A stretch of 43,347 bases of DNA from Thioploca sp. (lineage in GTDB: Bacteria > Pseudomonadota > Gammaproteobacteria > Beggiatoales > Beggiatoaceae), in assembly GCA_030627125.1 (NCBI GenBank), contig DAOUSR010000006.1, forward strand, positions 1 through 43,347. Direction: 5' to 3'. The notes below the pieces were generated by a model. It was not told the origin of the DNA, ran no database searches, and was given only the letters and a program-made list of their open reading frames with translations. Position numbers and translations under genes: made by a program. Of this stretch, positions 17,102-26,888 are shown one piece after another; the first letter of the stretch is position 1; each line of letters begins with the position of its first letter.

Positions 17102-17183
17102 CCATTAAGTTAAGAGTTGTCCCTACATAAAATATTGATTTGTAGGGATATATTGCGATTACCCTAACCAGTTTTCTTAACCT
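17102..17183. repeat. Degenerate copy of the CCATTAAGTTAAG palindromic repeat
   Basis: The block starts CCATTAAGTTAAGAGTTG. It contains TCCCTAC...GTAGGGA around an AAAATATTGATTT spacer identical to that in the array at 43238-43328, and ends ACCCTAACCAGTTTTCTTAA, like the copy at 23244. It fills the convergent spacer between rlmB and the ChpA-like gene (17057-17380). Nothing else is recognisable there. Confidence 0.6.
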
Positions 17184-17380
17184 TGAAAATAGATTGCCCT
17201 CAGAATATGGGATTTCTAGTGAATCTTAAAAATCAACTTATTTAAATAAAAAAATGCTAAAAGACAATATGCAAACTATAACTTTAAAAATAGAAGATAG
17301 CGTAAATGAAAAAATCTAGCTATACCATTTCTCAAAAGATGAAATTAAAAATAATTGCCATATTTTCATAAGCATGAAAC

Positions 17381-20300
17381 TTACCCAGCAGCCAAAGCAC
17401 TATCAATCAAATCCAATAACTCTGTTTCCTGATAAGGTTTAGTCAAATAAGCATTTACCCCGGCAGATTTAGCCTGCTTCTTATGTTTTTCTGTGGTTCG
17501 AGAAGTTATCATAAAAATCGGTAAATTCTGAGTTGCTTGATTAGCCCGCACATGAGCTGTCAATTCCAAACCATTCATACGCGGCATTTCCATATCTACT
17601 AACATAACATTTGGATGAGTTTGGTTCATTACTTCAATTGCTTCCACTCCATCTTTAGCTAATAAAACGTTAAATCCAGCATCCTCAACCATCAATGATA
17701 AAGATTTCCGTACACTTAAAGAATCGTCCACAATCATAATATAAGGAATATTAGAAACCACCTCTTCAGCAGTGTCTTGTGTTGCCAATGGACGCATGGT
17801 GGCTTTAGCTGGAGAACGCAACAATTCTGGCACATCTAACAATGGCACTAAACTACCATCACCAAGAATACTAGCCCCAGACACACCACGCAAGTTCTTA
17901 ACATAATTACCCATGTTTTTCATAACCAAATCATGAGTATCCAATAATTCATCTACTACTACTGCTGTGATACCAGTTTCTTCATGTACTAAAATAATAG
18001 GCCGTTCTTCTTGTTCATCAATTACTTCCTTATCGCCTTTGACATGCAATAAATCAGCTAATGCTCTTAACGCATATACATCTTTACCTATCTTCAGGCT
18101 AATTTCTTCTCCAACTTTATAAAATTCAGATATTCCAGCTGCTAAAGCTCGTTCTAAAGTGTTACTAGGAATCCCAAATCGAAAATTTCCTATTCGTATC
18201 AACAATACATGTACAGTCACCAAAGTCATGGGTAATTTAATTAATATGGTGGTACCTTTTCCAGTTTCTGATACTAAATCTAGCGTACCTTTCATGTTCC
18301 GAATGCTAGTATGCACCACATCCATACCAACTCCACGCCCTGACATTTGCGTTACTCCAGATTTAGTCGAAAACCCCGACATCAAAATTAGCCGGGATAA
18401 TTCTCTCTCAGATAATTCTTGTTCTTCGGTGATTAAACCTCGCTGAATAGCAGCATAACGAATATTAGTATAATTTAAGCCTTGACCATCATCTTGACAT
18501 TTTACTACAATATTATTACCTTCCCGATAGAAACTCAGTTTGATAATACCAGTTTCTGGTTTACCCAACATAACTCTTTCATCGGCCGTTTCTAAACCGT
18601 GATCAATAGAATTTCGCAAAATATGCTGCAATGGATCGCCTAAATTATTTACTACATCGCTATCCATCAAAATATCAGTACCAACAACTTCCAATTCAGC
18701 TTTTTTCCCAGTAGATCGACAGGTTTGCCGGACGTTGCGTTGTAACTTGGATAACAAATTACTAGCTGGTACCATACGAGTTGTCATAATCGAGGTCTGA
18801 AATTCTTTACTCAAGCGTCCCTGCCGAATAAACATCGTATCCAAATCTACTAAATCTTCTTGAATTGACAGGCTTAACTCCCGATTATCGGCAATTGATT
18901 CGATAAAGCTATGAGCTACACTATGCAGTTCATTATATTCTTCAAATTCCAATGGATCAAAATTTTCATCATCTTTATTAACTTCATTCTGGGTATTTCC
19001 CATCCCAGTTACACCACGTATATCAACTAAGTTCTCTAATTCAAAGGTTTTTTCATGAAGAACTAAATCTTGTTCGGTTAATAATCGAGTACTTTGGATA
19101 ACATGTTTCATTCGTTCTTGAATCTGTCCTAACGAAATAGACAATTCTCCTACTAACCGCATTAAATCATCAACTGTTTTGGTTGGAACTCGTAAAAATT
19201 GCTCTACGTCTCCAGTAACAGCCTTCTTAACCGGTGTTTTACTTTCAGTCTTAGATTCTGAAGTAGTTGTAACAGTTGGTGTTTCTACTATTTTGGCCGG
19301 AGCTGGTGGTGCGTCTAGTTTACCCTTGTCAATTCGATTTGCCCAATCTAAAACTGACTGTAATACTCGCAAAGATTGTTCTGGAGCATCATCTTGACCA
19401 AGCAAAAAATCAACCATCATTTCGATACAATCGGCTGCTTCCACCATGGTATCGGTTAATTCTTTTGGTGGTGTAACTCTATGTTTGGCTAGATATTCTA
19501 AAGTATCTTCCAAATGATGTCCCATACTAGCAACACCTTTGATACCAATTATATTAGACGAACCTTTTAGAGTGTGAGCAAGTCGTTGAGCTCGTTCAAT
19601 TTCAGATACATCTGCTCCTTGAATAATATTTTGAATTGCTTCGGAAAATTCCTGTGCATGTTGGGGAGTTTCTTGTAAATAAGCTTCTAATAATTCAGGA
19701 TTTATATCTTCTGGAATATTTAACGCTACATCTTCTGGGGTAGCTTGAATTTGCCGCTTAGAGGCTTCATCTTCTTCATCTTCATCAACACTCGAACCAG
19801 CCATTAGCTGAGTTGCTAAAGCCTTAGCTGCTTCATCAGTCAAAGGTTGTTGCCAAGCAGATAATCTAAAATGATTTACTAAAGGTAACACTCCAGTTGT
19901 TGGAGCAGTAAAATAACCTAATAATACGTTAGCCCAACCTTCTAATACTGATTTGGCAGTAATCCGCTTAGATAATTCTAACGTACTGATAGCAATAACA
20001 TTATCAATTATAAAAGTACAGACAGTTTGTAATCCGTCTAATCCTACCATTTCAGCTGCAACATTTAGACGTTGTACTTGCTCAGTATAGTTTTCTACCG
20101 CTTCCATATTATCAGAAGTCATAATTCGTTCAAGTTCTTTAGCTAAATCATCTTTAGCAAATTCAAGCTCTCCGGTTAGAATCTCTATAACTTCTTCATT
20201 ACCTAGTGAAATATTTTCATTTATTGGTATATCAAGTGGAGTTAAAGCCTCAGTAGAAGCGGTACTAACTATTGAAGGAATTTCTTGGACAATTTCTGCT

Positions 20301-22972
20301 TCAGCTTGAACTGGTATTTCATCAGTAGTTGTAGGAGTAGTTAATAAAATTAATAACTTATCCCCAGCATCTGATTCCAACGGATTTGGCCAGACCGGTT
20401 CTTGCAAAAAGCTTATTAGTTCAGCAGCACTGGTTGCCGGAGTAGTTAAGTATCCCAATACCTTTGCCGGCCAAGCGATGAAATTAGGTTGGCTAGCAAG
20501 TTTATTTTCCTGTTGGCTAGCAAGCATCAAATTATCATTGATGAAAGTGCAAACTTCCTGCAAACCAACCAGATTAGCCATTTCGGCCACATCCCAAATT
20601 TCTTGTACTTTATTTGTATATTCTTCAATTGCTTCTAACAAAACTGGATTATCATTTCCCATAGACATACATACCTCAAGAGCGGCTGATAACCCCTCGG
20701 TTAAGTCAACAATCTGGCTACGCACTAATTCCAATACATCTGGTGCTGCCAATTCAATAGTGGTTGGTATTAAATGCTGCTTTAACTTCGCAACATCTTC
20801 TGGTGGTGTCGGCCATTGCTGTAAATGACTTAATAAAGCTTCTATACCTTGGTTTGGAGTTTGTAAGTAGGTTATCACTAACTCCGGCCAAGCTAATAAT
20901 AATTCCCGATAATTACTTCTTATTTCCGTTGATTGTCCACAAAGCTCCATCAAATTATTATTAATCAATGTGCAAATATCTTGTAAACCAATCAAATTAG
21001 CCATTTCACAAATATCCCAGATTGACTGGACATATTCAGTATAGCTTGAAACAGATAATAGTAAATCTTCGCCTTCTGCAGTAATTATTTGGTTAGCTGT
21101 AGTTGCTAGTTCATCATTAAGGTCAATTATTTGGCCAACTATTAACTCAATGATTCCTGTTTCTGCTAAGAAAATTTCTTCAACTTGGTCTGCTGGCTCA
21201 ATAAATTTTTCAATAGAGGCTGGTAGTTCAGAACTAGGTATTAATTTGGCTAATAAATCTATTGCTAATGGAACTGGCCATAATTCATTTTGTAAATGCT
21301 TGATTAATGGTTGAGTTTGAAGCGCTGGTATTTGCAAATAAGCCATTGTCAACTTAGGCCAAGCTACTAATATATCCTGAGTTTTGCTTCTTTCTGTCAG
21401 TGATAAACTTCCCAGCGTCATCACATTTTCATTTATAAAAGTGCAAACTTCTTGCAAACCAACTAAATTAGCCATTTCTGCGGCATCCCAAACTGATTGC
21501 ACTAATTCAGTATAGTCTGAAACAGCCATTAATAATTCATCATCTTCAGCAGTTATTAATTTGGTTAAAGTTGATGCTAATTCATCTTCAATATCAATTA
21601 ATTGACCAACTAATAATTCAATAATATCTTCGCTTGCTAAAATTATTGGTGGAATTTCTGGTTCAATAGGTTCTAAGTTATTTGGAATAATTATTTCATC
21701 TGATAAATTTTCAATAGTAGGGATTTTTATAGCAGATATTTCAGTTTGAGAATCAACAATTTCTGCTTCCAAATCATCAAATAAAATAGATTCATCAATA
21801 TCTGCTATAGGTTCTTCTTCAATCACTTCTGCTAGTTCTTCTGCAATTTTTGGCATTGCTAAATCACCTTGAAATTCTAAGTTATCTAAAATTATCTCCT
21901 GTGATGCTTCTAAAGTTAAATTTTCAGTTTCGGAATAAATTGAATCTTCTATATTTCCTTCTATACCATTTTCAAATGTTTCCATAGTTGGAATTTCTAT
22001 ATCTGTTATATCATTAAAACTTTCTCCATCAATATCATCTATAGGAAATTCATCGTCAATATTTTCTATAATTTCGTCTTTATCAAAATCTTTTTCCATA
22101 TCTGTCACCAATGGTTTCATATCATCACTGCTCATTATATCATCATCAACATCAATTGTACCAATACTACTCATAACAGATAACATCGGCAATTCTGAGT
22201 TAGAATTAAATGTATATTTAGAAGTACCAGATATTAACGCTTCAATATCAGAAGCTATATCTAAACTTCCCGCAATAAGTGGTAAATCATCATTGATTAA
22301 AGCTGTAATATCTAAAATTTCAGATTCATTTAATACGTGGCTATATAAAGTGGATTCAGTATCAGATGTAATTATTTTATTATCACAATTAATCGCTTGC
22401 TCAATTTGCTTAGATGATAATTCAGATGCTATATCCTGAATAGAATTTTCTTGGATAGAATTTTTTTGGTCAATTGATGGTTTAACATATTTAGTTTTTA
22501 TAATTCTAGTAGCATAATCCTTTATAAGCTGTACTGATATATAATTTGCATGTTTTTTTGAGGCTGAAATTGGCCAATTATCTTGACGAATATATGCGAC
22601 TATATCTTTGGTTCCTAACTCTGGTGATAGTAAATATTCTAGTATTAATTGTGGCCATAAATTTAATTGTTCATATAATAGTTTTTTTTCTGCTTTTGAT
22701 TTAAAACTAAACTCAAATATATTATCATTAATAAAAGTACAAATCTCACAAAAACCATTTAAACCTAAATCATTAGAGAATTCCCATAATTCTTGTAGAG
22801 TATCAGTATAATTTTCAACAGATTCTAAAAATTTAGACTCAATAATATCAAGGGCCATAATAATATCTAAATTAGTTGTCAAATCATCTTTTTTTTCTAT
22901 AATTTTATCAGATAAAAGAGTTAGTTGTGGATATTTATCAAAAGAAGACCGTGCTGCAATATTTTTTTGCAT
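17381..22972 (-). CDS. ChpA/PilL-type chemosensory hybrid histidine kinase
   Basis: 1863 residues; ATG 22972 follows a strong AAGGAG. Five degenerate Hpt-like repeats begin near residues 45, 451, 606, 745 and 927. A D/E-rich linker of about 240 residues separates the first from the second. One true Hpt follows (about 1085-1185, AHTLKGSSN, His1133). Next come the CheA dimerisation region (FLRVPTKTVDDLMRLVGELS, about 1257) and the ATPase (HILRNSIDHGLE, GRGVGMDVV, about 1400-1560). A CheW-like domain (about 1575-1720) and a C-terminal receiver with Asp1793 in MLVDMEMPRMNG and LTKPY complete it. ChpA-like kinases control twitching motility and cAMP in Pseudomonas. In the five repeats the phosphorylatable His is replaced by Trp (four times) or Asn. 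No pilG, pilH, pilI or pilJ genes adjoin it. It is read away from lpxB. Confidence 0.9.
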   Translation of the reverse strand: MQKNIAARSSFDKYPQLTLLSDKIIEKKDDLTTNLDIIMALDIIESKFLESVENYTDTLQELWEFSNDLGLNGFCEICTFINDNIFEFSFKSKAEKKLLYEQLNLWPQLILEYLLSPELGTKDIVAYIRQDNWPISASKKHANYISVQLIKDYATRIIKTKYVKPSIDQKNSIQENSIQDIASELSSKQIEQAINCDNKIITSDTESTLYSHVLNESEILDITALINDDLPLIAGSLDIASDIEALISGTSKYTFNSNSELPMLSVMSSIGTIDVDDDIMSSDDMKPLVTDMEKDFDKDEIIENIDDEFPIDDIDGESFNDITDIEIPTMETFENGIEGNIEDSIYSETENLTLEASQEIILDNLEFQGDLAMPKIAEELAEVIEEEPIADIDESILFDDLEAEIVDSQTEISAIKIPTIENLSDEIIIPNNLEPIEPEIPPIILASEDIIELLVGQLIDIEDELASTLTKLITAEDDELLMAVSDYTELVQSVWDAAEMANLVGLQEVCTFINENVMTLGSLSLTERSKTQDILVAWPKLTMAYLQIPALQTQPLIKHLQNELWPVPLAIDLLAKLIPSSELPASIEKFIEPADQVEEIFLAETGIIELIVGQIIDLNDELATTANQIITAEGEDLLLSVSSYTEYVQSIWDICEMANLIGLQDICTLINNNLMELCGQSTEIRSNYRELLLAWPELVITYLQTPNQGIEALLSHLQQWPTPPEDVAKLKQHLIPTTIELAAPDVLELVRSQIVDLTEGLSAALEVCMSMGNDNPVLLEAIEEYTNKVQEIWDVAEMANLVGLQEVCTFINDNLMLASQQENKLASQPNFIAWPAKVLGYLTTPATSAAELISFLQEPVWPNPLESDAGDKLLILLTTPTTTDEIPVQAEAEIVQEIPSIVSTASTEALTPLDIPINENISLGNEEVIEILTGELEFAKDDLAKELERIMTSDNMEAVENYTEQVQRLNVAAEMVGLDGLQTVCTFIIDNVIAISTLELSKRITAKSVLEGWANVLLGYFTAPTTGVLPLVNHFRLSAWQQPLTDEAAKALATQLMAGSSVDEDEEDEASKRQIQATPEDVALNIPEDINPELLEAYLQETPQHAQEFSEAIQNIIQGADVSEIERAQRLAHTLKGSSNIIGIKGVASMGHHLEDTLEYLAKHRVTPPKELTDTMVEAADCIEMMVDFLLGQDDAPEQSLRVLQSVLDWANRIDKGKLDAPPAPAKIVETPTVTTTSESKTESKTPVKKAVTGDVEQFLRVPTKTVDDLMRLVGELSISLGQIQERMKHVIQSTRLLTEQDLVLHEKTFELENLVDIRGVTGMGNTQNEVNKDDENFDPLEFEEYNELHSVAHSFIESIADNRELSLSIQEDLVDLDTMFIRQGRLSKEFQTSIMTTRMVPASNLLSKLQRNVRQTCRSTGKKAELEVVGTDILMDSDVVNNLGDPLQHILRNSIDHGLETADERVMLGKPETGIIKLSFYREGNNIVVKCQDDGQGLNYTNIRYAAIQRGLITEEQELSERELSRLILMSGFSTKSGVTQMSGRGVGMDVVHTSIRNMKGTLDLVSETGKGTTILIKLPMTLVTVHVLLIRIGNFRFGIPSNTLERALAAGISEFYKVGEEISLKIGKDVYALRALADLLHVKGDKEVIDEQEERPIILVHEETGITAVVVDELLDTHDLVMKNMGNYVKNLRGVSGASILGDGSLVPLLDVPELLRSPAKATMRPLATQDTAEEVVSNIPYIMIVDDSLSVRKSLSLMVEDAGFNVLLAKDGVEAIEVMNQTHPNVMLVDMEMPRMNGLELTAHVRANQATQNLPIFMITSRTTEKHKKQAKSAGVNAYLTKPYQETELLDLIDSALAAG

Positions 22973-23243
22973 AAATAACTCCTTGGTAATATTATCAGCT
23001 TTTAGCTAGTTTTGCGGATTAATTATTTGCAACTATGTTACACAGTATATCATTATATATTGAAACTGTTAATTTTTCAAGCTTTTTTATATAGTTCTGC
23101 TATAGTAAATGCTGGAGTATTGATCTTGGAAAACCTAAATTAGAGTTTCAACTCTGGTAAATATTTTATTAAAATTTAACTTATAGTGTTTCCCAATTTA
23201 ATGAAGGATAATCACCCCTAGCTCTTCTCCTAGCTTATCACTG

Positions 23244-23301
23244 CCATTAAGTTAAGGGCAATCCTTTATGGTTACCCTAACCAATTTTCTTAACTTAATG
23301 G
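23244..23301. repeat. Compact palindromic repeat with CCATTAAGTTAAG ends
   Basis: CCATTAAGTTAAG (23244-23256) and CTTAACTTAATGG (23289-23301) are perfect 13-bp inverted repeats. The interior GGGCAATCCTTTATGGTTAC is shared with the array at 43150. Imperfect pairing extends outward (CTCCTAGCT against AGCTTAGGAGG). It lies in the divergent promoter region of the ChpA-like gene and lpxB (22973-23366), which shows no other gene. Confidence 0.7.
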
Positions 23302-23366
23302 AATTGTAGCTTAGGAGGGAATGGGGTAGGTATGCAGAAGCTCTATAACACAAAGGAATACTTAAT

Positions 23367-24500
23367 ATGCATATTGGCATTATTGCTGGTGAATTATCTG
23401 GAGATTTATTAGGAGCCGGACTTATTTATCAGCTTCGTACCCATTATCCTGATGCTAAGATTGAAGGTATAGGTGGCCCACAAATGATAGCTGCTGATTT
23501 TGACAGTCTCTATCCTTTAGAAACTTTATCAGTTATGGGACTAGTTGAAATTCTAAAGCATTATTCTAACCTTAAAAAATGTCGTGATAGTCTGCGTGAA
23601 CATTTTATAAATAATCCGCCTGATGTTTTCATTGGTATTGATGCCCCTGATTTTAACCTTGGTTTGGAAAAAAGTTTAAAACAGGCGGGAATTCCTACTG
23701 TACATTATGTTAGTCCTTCAGTATGGGCTTGGCGGGAATATCGGTTGCCTAAAATAGCTCAGGCTTGTGATTTAATGTTGACCCTGTTTCCGTTTGAAGC
23801 AAATTACTATAAAAAACATGCTATTCCAGTTAAATTTGTGGGTCATTCTTTAGCAGATGAAATTCCTCTCCAAATTACGCAAACTACAGCTAGGATTAAA
23901 TTAGGTTTATCAGTTACTGGGGTGAAGATAGCGTTATTACCCGGAAGCCGTTATAATGAAGTAAAGCAATTAGTTAATCCTTTTTTAGCTACTGCATATT
24001 GGTTATGGAAACAAAGACCAGATTTACATTTTGTGATACCGTTGGCCAATGCCAATTTAAGTAAATTATTTTTGCCACATCTTAATAAATTCCCTAATTT
24101 ACCGCTAACTTTATTGGATGGACAAGCCCATGATGCTATGGCTGCTGCTGATGTGGTAATGTTAGCTTCTGGAACGGCTAGTTTGGAAGCTATGTTGTTG
24201 AAACGACCTATGGTGGTGGCATATCGGTTGGCCAGCATAACTTATTGGTTAGCTAAATTATTAGTGCGAGTGCCTTATTTTTCTTTACCTAATCTCCTTG
24301 CTCAAGAACAATTGGTTCCAGAATTTTTGCAAGCTCAAGTTACTCCTGAAAATTTAGGTACTGCAGTATTATATTGGTTGGATAATCCAGAACAAGTTAA
24401 AATTTTACAACAAAAGTTTTTGGAATTGCATCAAGTTTTACGTTGTGGAGCTAGTCGACAGGCAGCAATGGCAGTGTTAGCAATTATTAATAAAACTTAA
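23367..24500 (+). CDS. lpxB: Lipid-A-disaccharide synthase
   Basis: A peripheral-membrane GT19 glycosyltransferase that joins UDP-2,3-diacylglucosamine and lipid X to form the lipid A disaccharide. 377 residues, normal size. Motifs are IAGELSGDLLGAGLI, GIGGPQM, SVMGLVEIL, IGIDAPDFN, HYVSPSVWAWR, FPFEANYY, FVGHSLAD, LLPGSRYNEV and LASGTASLEAML. ATG 23367 follows GGAA at a suitable distance. The usual neighbours lpxA, fabZ and rnhB are absent, so the gene stands alone beside a repeat. It shows the cell makes lipopolysaccharide. Confidence 0.96.
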   Translation: MHIGIIAGELSGDLLGAGLIYQLRTHYPDAKIEGIGGPQMIAADFDSLYPLETLSVMGLVEILKHYSNLKKCRDSLREHFINNPPDVFIGIDAPDFNLGLEKSLKQAGIPTVHYVSPSVWAWREYRLPKIAQACDLMLTLFPFEANYYKKHAIPVKFVGHSLADEIPLQITQTTARIKLGLSVTGVKIALLPGSRYNEVKQLVNPFLATAYWLWKQRPDLHFVIPLANANLSKLFLPHLNKFPNLPLTLLDGQAHDAMAAADVVMLASGTASLEAMLLKRPMVVAYRLASITYWLAKLLVRVPYFSLPNLLAQEQLVPEFLQAQVTPENLGTAVLYWLDNPEQVKILQQKFLELHQVLRCGASRQAAMAVLAIINKT

Positions 24501-24700
24501 ATCTTGGAAAGTAGCAAAATCAGTTTCCATTCTTTTATAGTTATGATAGATATTGATTAATGTCAATGGTAGTATCAGGTTTATAGTATATTATTAAACT
24601 CTTATTTAGCAGTTAAAAATGAAATTTCCATATCAAATATATCCACTCACCAACTGTTCACCTTTGATACATAAACAAGAACACGTTAAAGGAACAAATC

Positions 24701-26227
24701 TTGAAGAATTTTTTTCACAAACCTATTAAATATACGTATTTATACATAGATGCATGGTTTAATTTTGCTTTTGGTACTAAAAATAATCCTCTATATCACC
24801 TCGGTTCATTAGCTTTCTTTATGCTATGGATAGTATTAATTAGCGGTCTGTATATTTTTATAATATTTGACACTAGTATAACAGGGGCTTTTCAATCGGT
24901 TGAGTATATGACCAATGAGCAATGGTATCTCGGCGGAGTTATGCGAAGTTTACATCGTTATGCTTCAGATGCCACGCTAGTTGTGGTATTGCTACATATA
25001 ATACGGGAATTTTCCTTAGATCGTTATCGAGGATTTCGTTGGTTTTCATGGTTTACCGGCACTCCCAATCTATGGTTAATAGTCTTATTAGGTATTTCTG
25101 GTTATTGGTTGGTATGGGATCAATTAGCCCAATACGTTGCCATCGGTTCCTCCCAATTATTAGATGCGTTACCCATATTTTCTGGGGCTATGAGTCGCAA
25201 TTTTTTAGTTGGCAACCTAAGTGATAGATTTTTTACTCTAATGGCTTTTGTGCATTTATTAGGGTTGCCGGTAATGCTGGTATTTGGTTTGTGGATTCAC
25301 GTCAAAAGATTAACCAAAGTCGAAGTATTTGTACCAAAAACTTTAGCGATTGGTAGTTTTTTAGCCTTGTTAATATTATCTTTGGTGAAACCAGCAATCA
25401 GTCATGCTCAAGCTGATCTAACCATTATACCTACATTATTAAATTTAGATTGGTATTATTTGAATGTTTATCCTCTGTTAGATTATTTTACAGCAGGTGA
25501 AACCTGGATTCTAACTATAGGAATATCAACATTATTAATGCTGATGCCTTGGCTTCCAATCAAGCGTACTCCACCAGCAGTTGTGGTTGACTTAAATAAC
25601 TGTAATGGTTGTTCTCAGTGTTTTGATGATTGTCCATTTGATGCAATTTCGATGCAAGCTCGTACTGATGGTGCTAGATGGAAAATGGAACCAGTGGTCG
25701 ATCCTAATCTTTGTGCTGCTTGTGGTATTTGTGTAGGCTCTTGTCCATATTCTAATCCATCTCGCCGCTCGGAAGTTAAGCTTGCTACCGGAATTGATTT
25801 ACCAGAACAACCAATTCATCAAATTCGTACTGCTACTAAAACTGCATTGACAGAACTTAGTTCTTCTAAAGTAAAGATATTAATATTTGGTTGCAGTCAT
25901 GGAGTTAATTTAACAGAAATTAATGCTCCAGATGTTGCAATTATCACATTGCCTTGCACTGGTATGTTACCGCCAGCCTTTATTGATTACACTTTGCAAC
26001 GTGGTGCTGATGGAGTATTGATTTCAGGTTGCCGTTCTCAAGATTGCTATTATCGGTTTGGTAATCATTGGTTGGAACAGCGTATTAAAGGTGATAGAAC
26101 TCCAATTTTGGCTAAACGAGTTAATAGAGAGAAATTTGATTTTGTTGGTTATGCAGAGACTGACGAAGCTCAATTATTGCAAAATATTGCTACTATTCGC
26201 CAACGAATTACTGAGGGTCAAGGATGA
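24701..26227 (+). CDS. Cytochrome b - 2[4Fe-4S] ferredoxin - MvhD-like fusion
   Basis: 508 residues in three modules. Residues 30-290 form a cytochrome b6-like membrane domain with candidate haem ligands His85/His99 (RSLHRYASD...LLH) and His185/His200 (FVHLLGLP...WIH); the 14- and 15-residue spacings are those of cytochrome b6. Residues 300-350 carry two 4Fe-4S motifs: Cys301/304/307/311 and Cys338/341/344/348. Residues 385-500 resemble the MvhD/hydrogenase iron-sulfur delta subunit. They keep LPCTG (Cys419) and GCRSQDC (Cys444, Cys449), but the first motif has only Cys398 (FGCSHG). TTG 24701 follows AAAGGA at seven bases. The next gene overlaps by ATGA. It probably moves electrons between a soluble reductase, such as an Hdr-like complex, and the quinone pool. 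Partner and direction are unknown. Confidence 0.8.
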   Translation: MKNFFHKPIKYTYLYIDAWFNFAFGTKNNPLYHLGSLAFFMLWIVLISGLYIFIIFDTSITGAFQSVEYMTNEQWYLGGVMRSLHRYASDATLVVVLLHIIREFSLDRYRGFRWFSWFTGTPNLWLIVLLGISGYWLVWDQLAQYVAIGSSQLLDALPIFSGAMSRNFLVGNLSDRFFTLMAFVHLLGLPVMLVFGLWIHVKRLTKVEVFVPKTLAIGSFLALLILSLVKPAISHAQADLTIIPTLLNLDWYYLNVYPLLDYFTAGETWILTIGISTLLMLMPWLPIKRTPPAVVVDLNNCNGCSQCFDDCPFDAISMQARTDGARWKMEPVVDPNLCAACGICVGSCPYSNPSRRSEVKLATGIDLPEQPIHQIRTATKTALTELSSSKVKILIFGCSHGVNLTEINAPDVAIITLPCTGMLPPAFIDYTLQRGADGVLISGCRSQDCYYRFGNHWLEQRIKGDRTPILAKRVNREKFDFVGYAETDEAQLLQNIATIRQRITEGQG

Positions 26228-26727
26228 AAACCGGATTACGTTATATTTTACAAATAGTTAACTATTCAATATTTATGTTAATTATTTGGTATTTTTCCGT
26301 AGCTCCAGCCTATAATCACTTAGCACCTTGCCAAGCTGTGATCGTATTAGCTTTCGGTCATGCTGGACAGCCAATATCAGAATGTAGGAAAAGAACTCCT
26401 GAAGAATTAGCAGCTTTGCCTCCTAATATGCGTAATCCTATGGTTTGTCCTCGGGAACGTTCGCCAATTGAAGTGGAATTGTTGTTAGACGATCAACCAT
26501 TATTTGTTGAAACATTTAGCCCACAAGGTGTTTCTGGAGATTGGGGAGTTGATGTTTATCAAAAGTTTAAAGTTCCTATTGGTCAACATAATCTAAAAAT
26601 GCGGTTGAAGGACAGCGTGCGAGCTAAAGATTTTAATTATGTGCATGAAGTTGATATGGAGTTAATAGCAGCCCAATTGTTAGTGATAGATTTTCAAGCT
26701 GATAAAGGTGGATTTAACGTTAAGTAG
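26224..26727 (+). CDS. Membrane-anchored protein coupled to the cytochrome b fusion, unknown function
   Basis: 167 residues, overlapping the preceding stop as ATGA, so almost certainly co-translated with the fusion. One N-terminal transmembrane anchor (about 9-27, ILQIVNYSIFMLIIWYF) is followed by a predicted periplasmic domain. That domain has three cysteines (CQAV, ECRKR, MVCPRE) and a beta-rich C-terminal half (VELLLDD, GDWGVDVYQKFKVPIGQH, VHEVDME). I do not recognise a family. It has no CxxCH haem site and no clear lipobox. Its tight coupling suggests an assembly factor or small subunit of the electron-transfer protein. Confidence 0.7.
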   Translation: MKTGLRYILQIVNYSIFMLIIWYFSVAPAYNHLAPCQAVIVLAFGHAGQPISECRKRTPEELAALPPNMRNPMVCPRERSPIEVELLLDDQPLFVETFSPQGVSGDWGVDVYQKFKVPIGQHNLKMRLKDSVRAKDFNYVHEVDMELIAAQLLVIDFQADKGGFNVK

Positions 26728-26800
26728 TTATAGTAATTCTTAATTATGAATGCTTAATTCTTAATTAACTTCAAAATAAAGAATTTGGATTGCTATAATA
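26728..26800. repeat. Dispersed intergenic repeat with extended -10 motif, copy 2 (inverted)
   Basis: TAATTCTTAATTATGAATGC followed by TTAATTCTTAATTAACTTCA is the reverse complement of the copy at 4037-4094. It ends in TGCTATAAT (26791-26799), about 90 bases before the CLC start. It begins one base after the upstream stop codon. Confidence 0.6.
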
Positions 26801-26888
26801 TCGTTTTATGTAGCAAAATTTAAAACAAATCTTATAATGTTTCCACTATCCATTATATCCTCAATATTAATCCAAACCGTTAATAAAA

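Noticed and set aside
20478-20828. Plus-strand frames within the ChpA-like gene (also at 18159, 19179 and 22608)
   Set aside because: All lie opposite conserved kinase or Hpt-like repeat sequence and have no recognisable domains.
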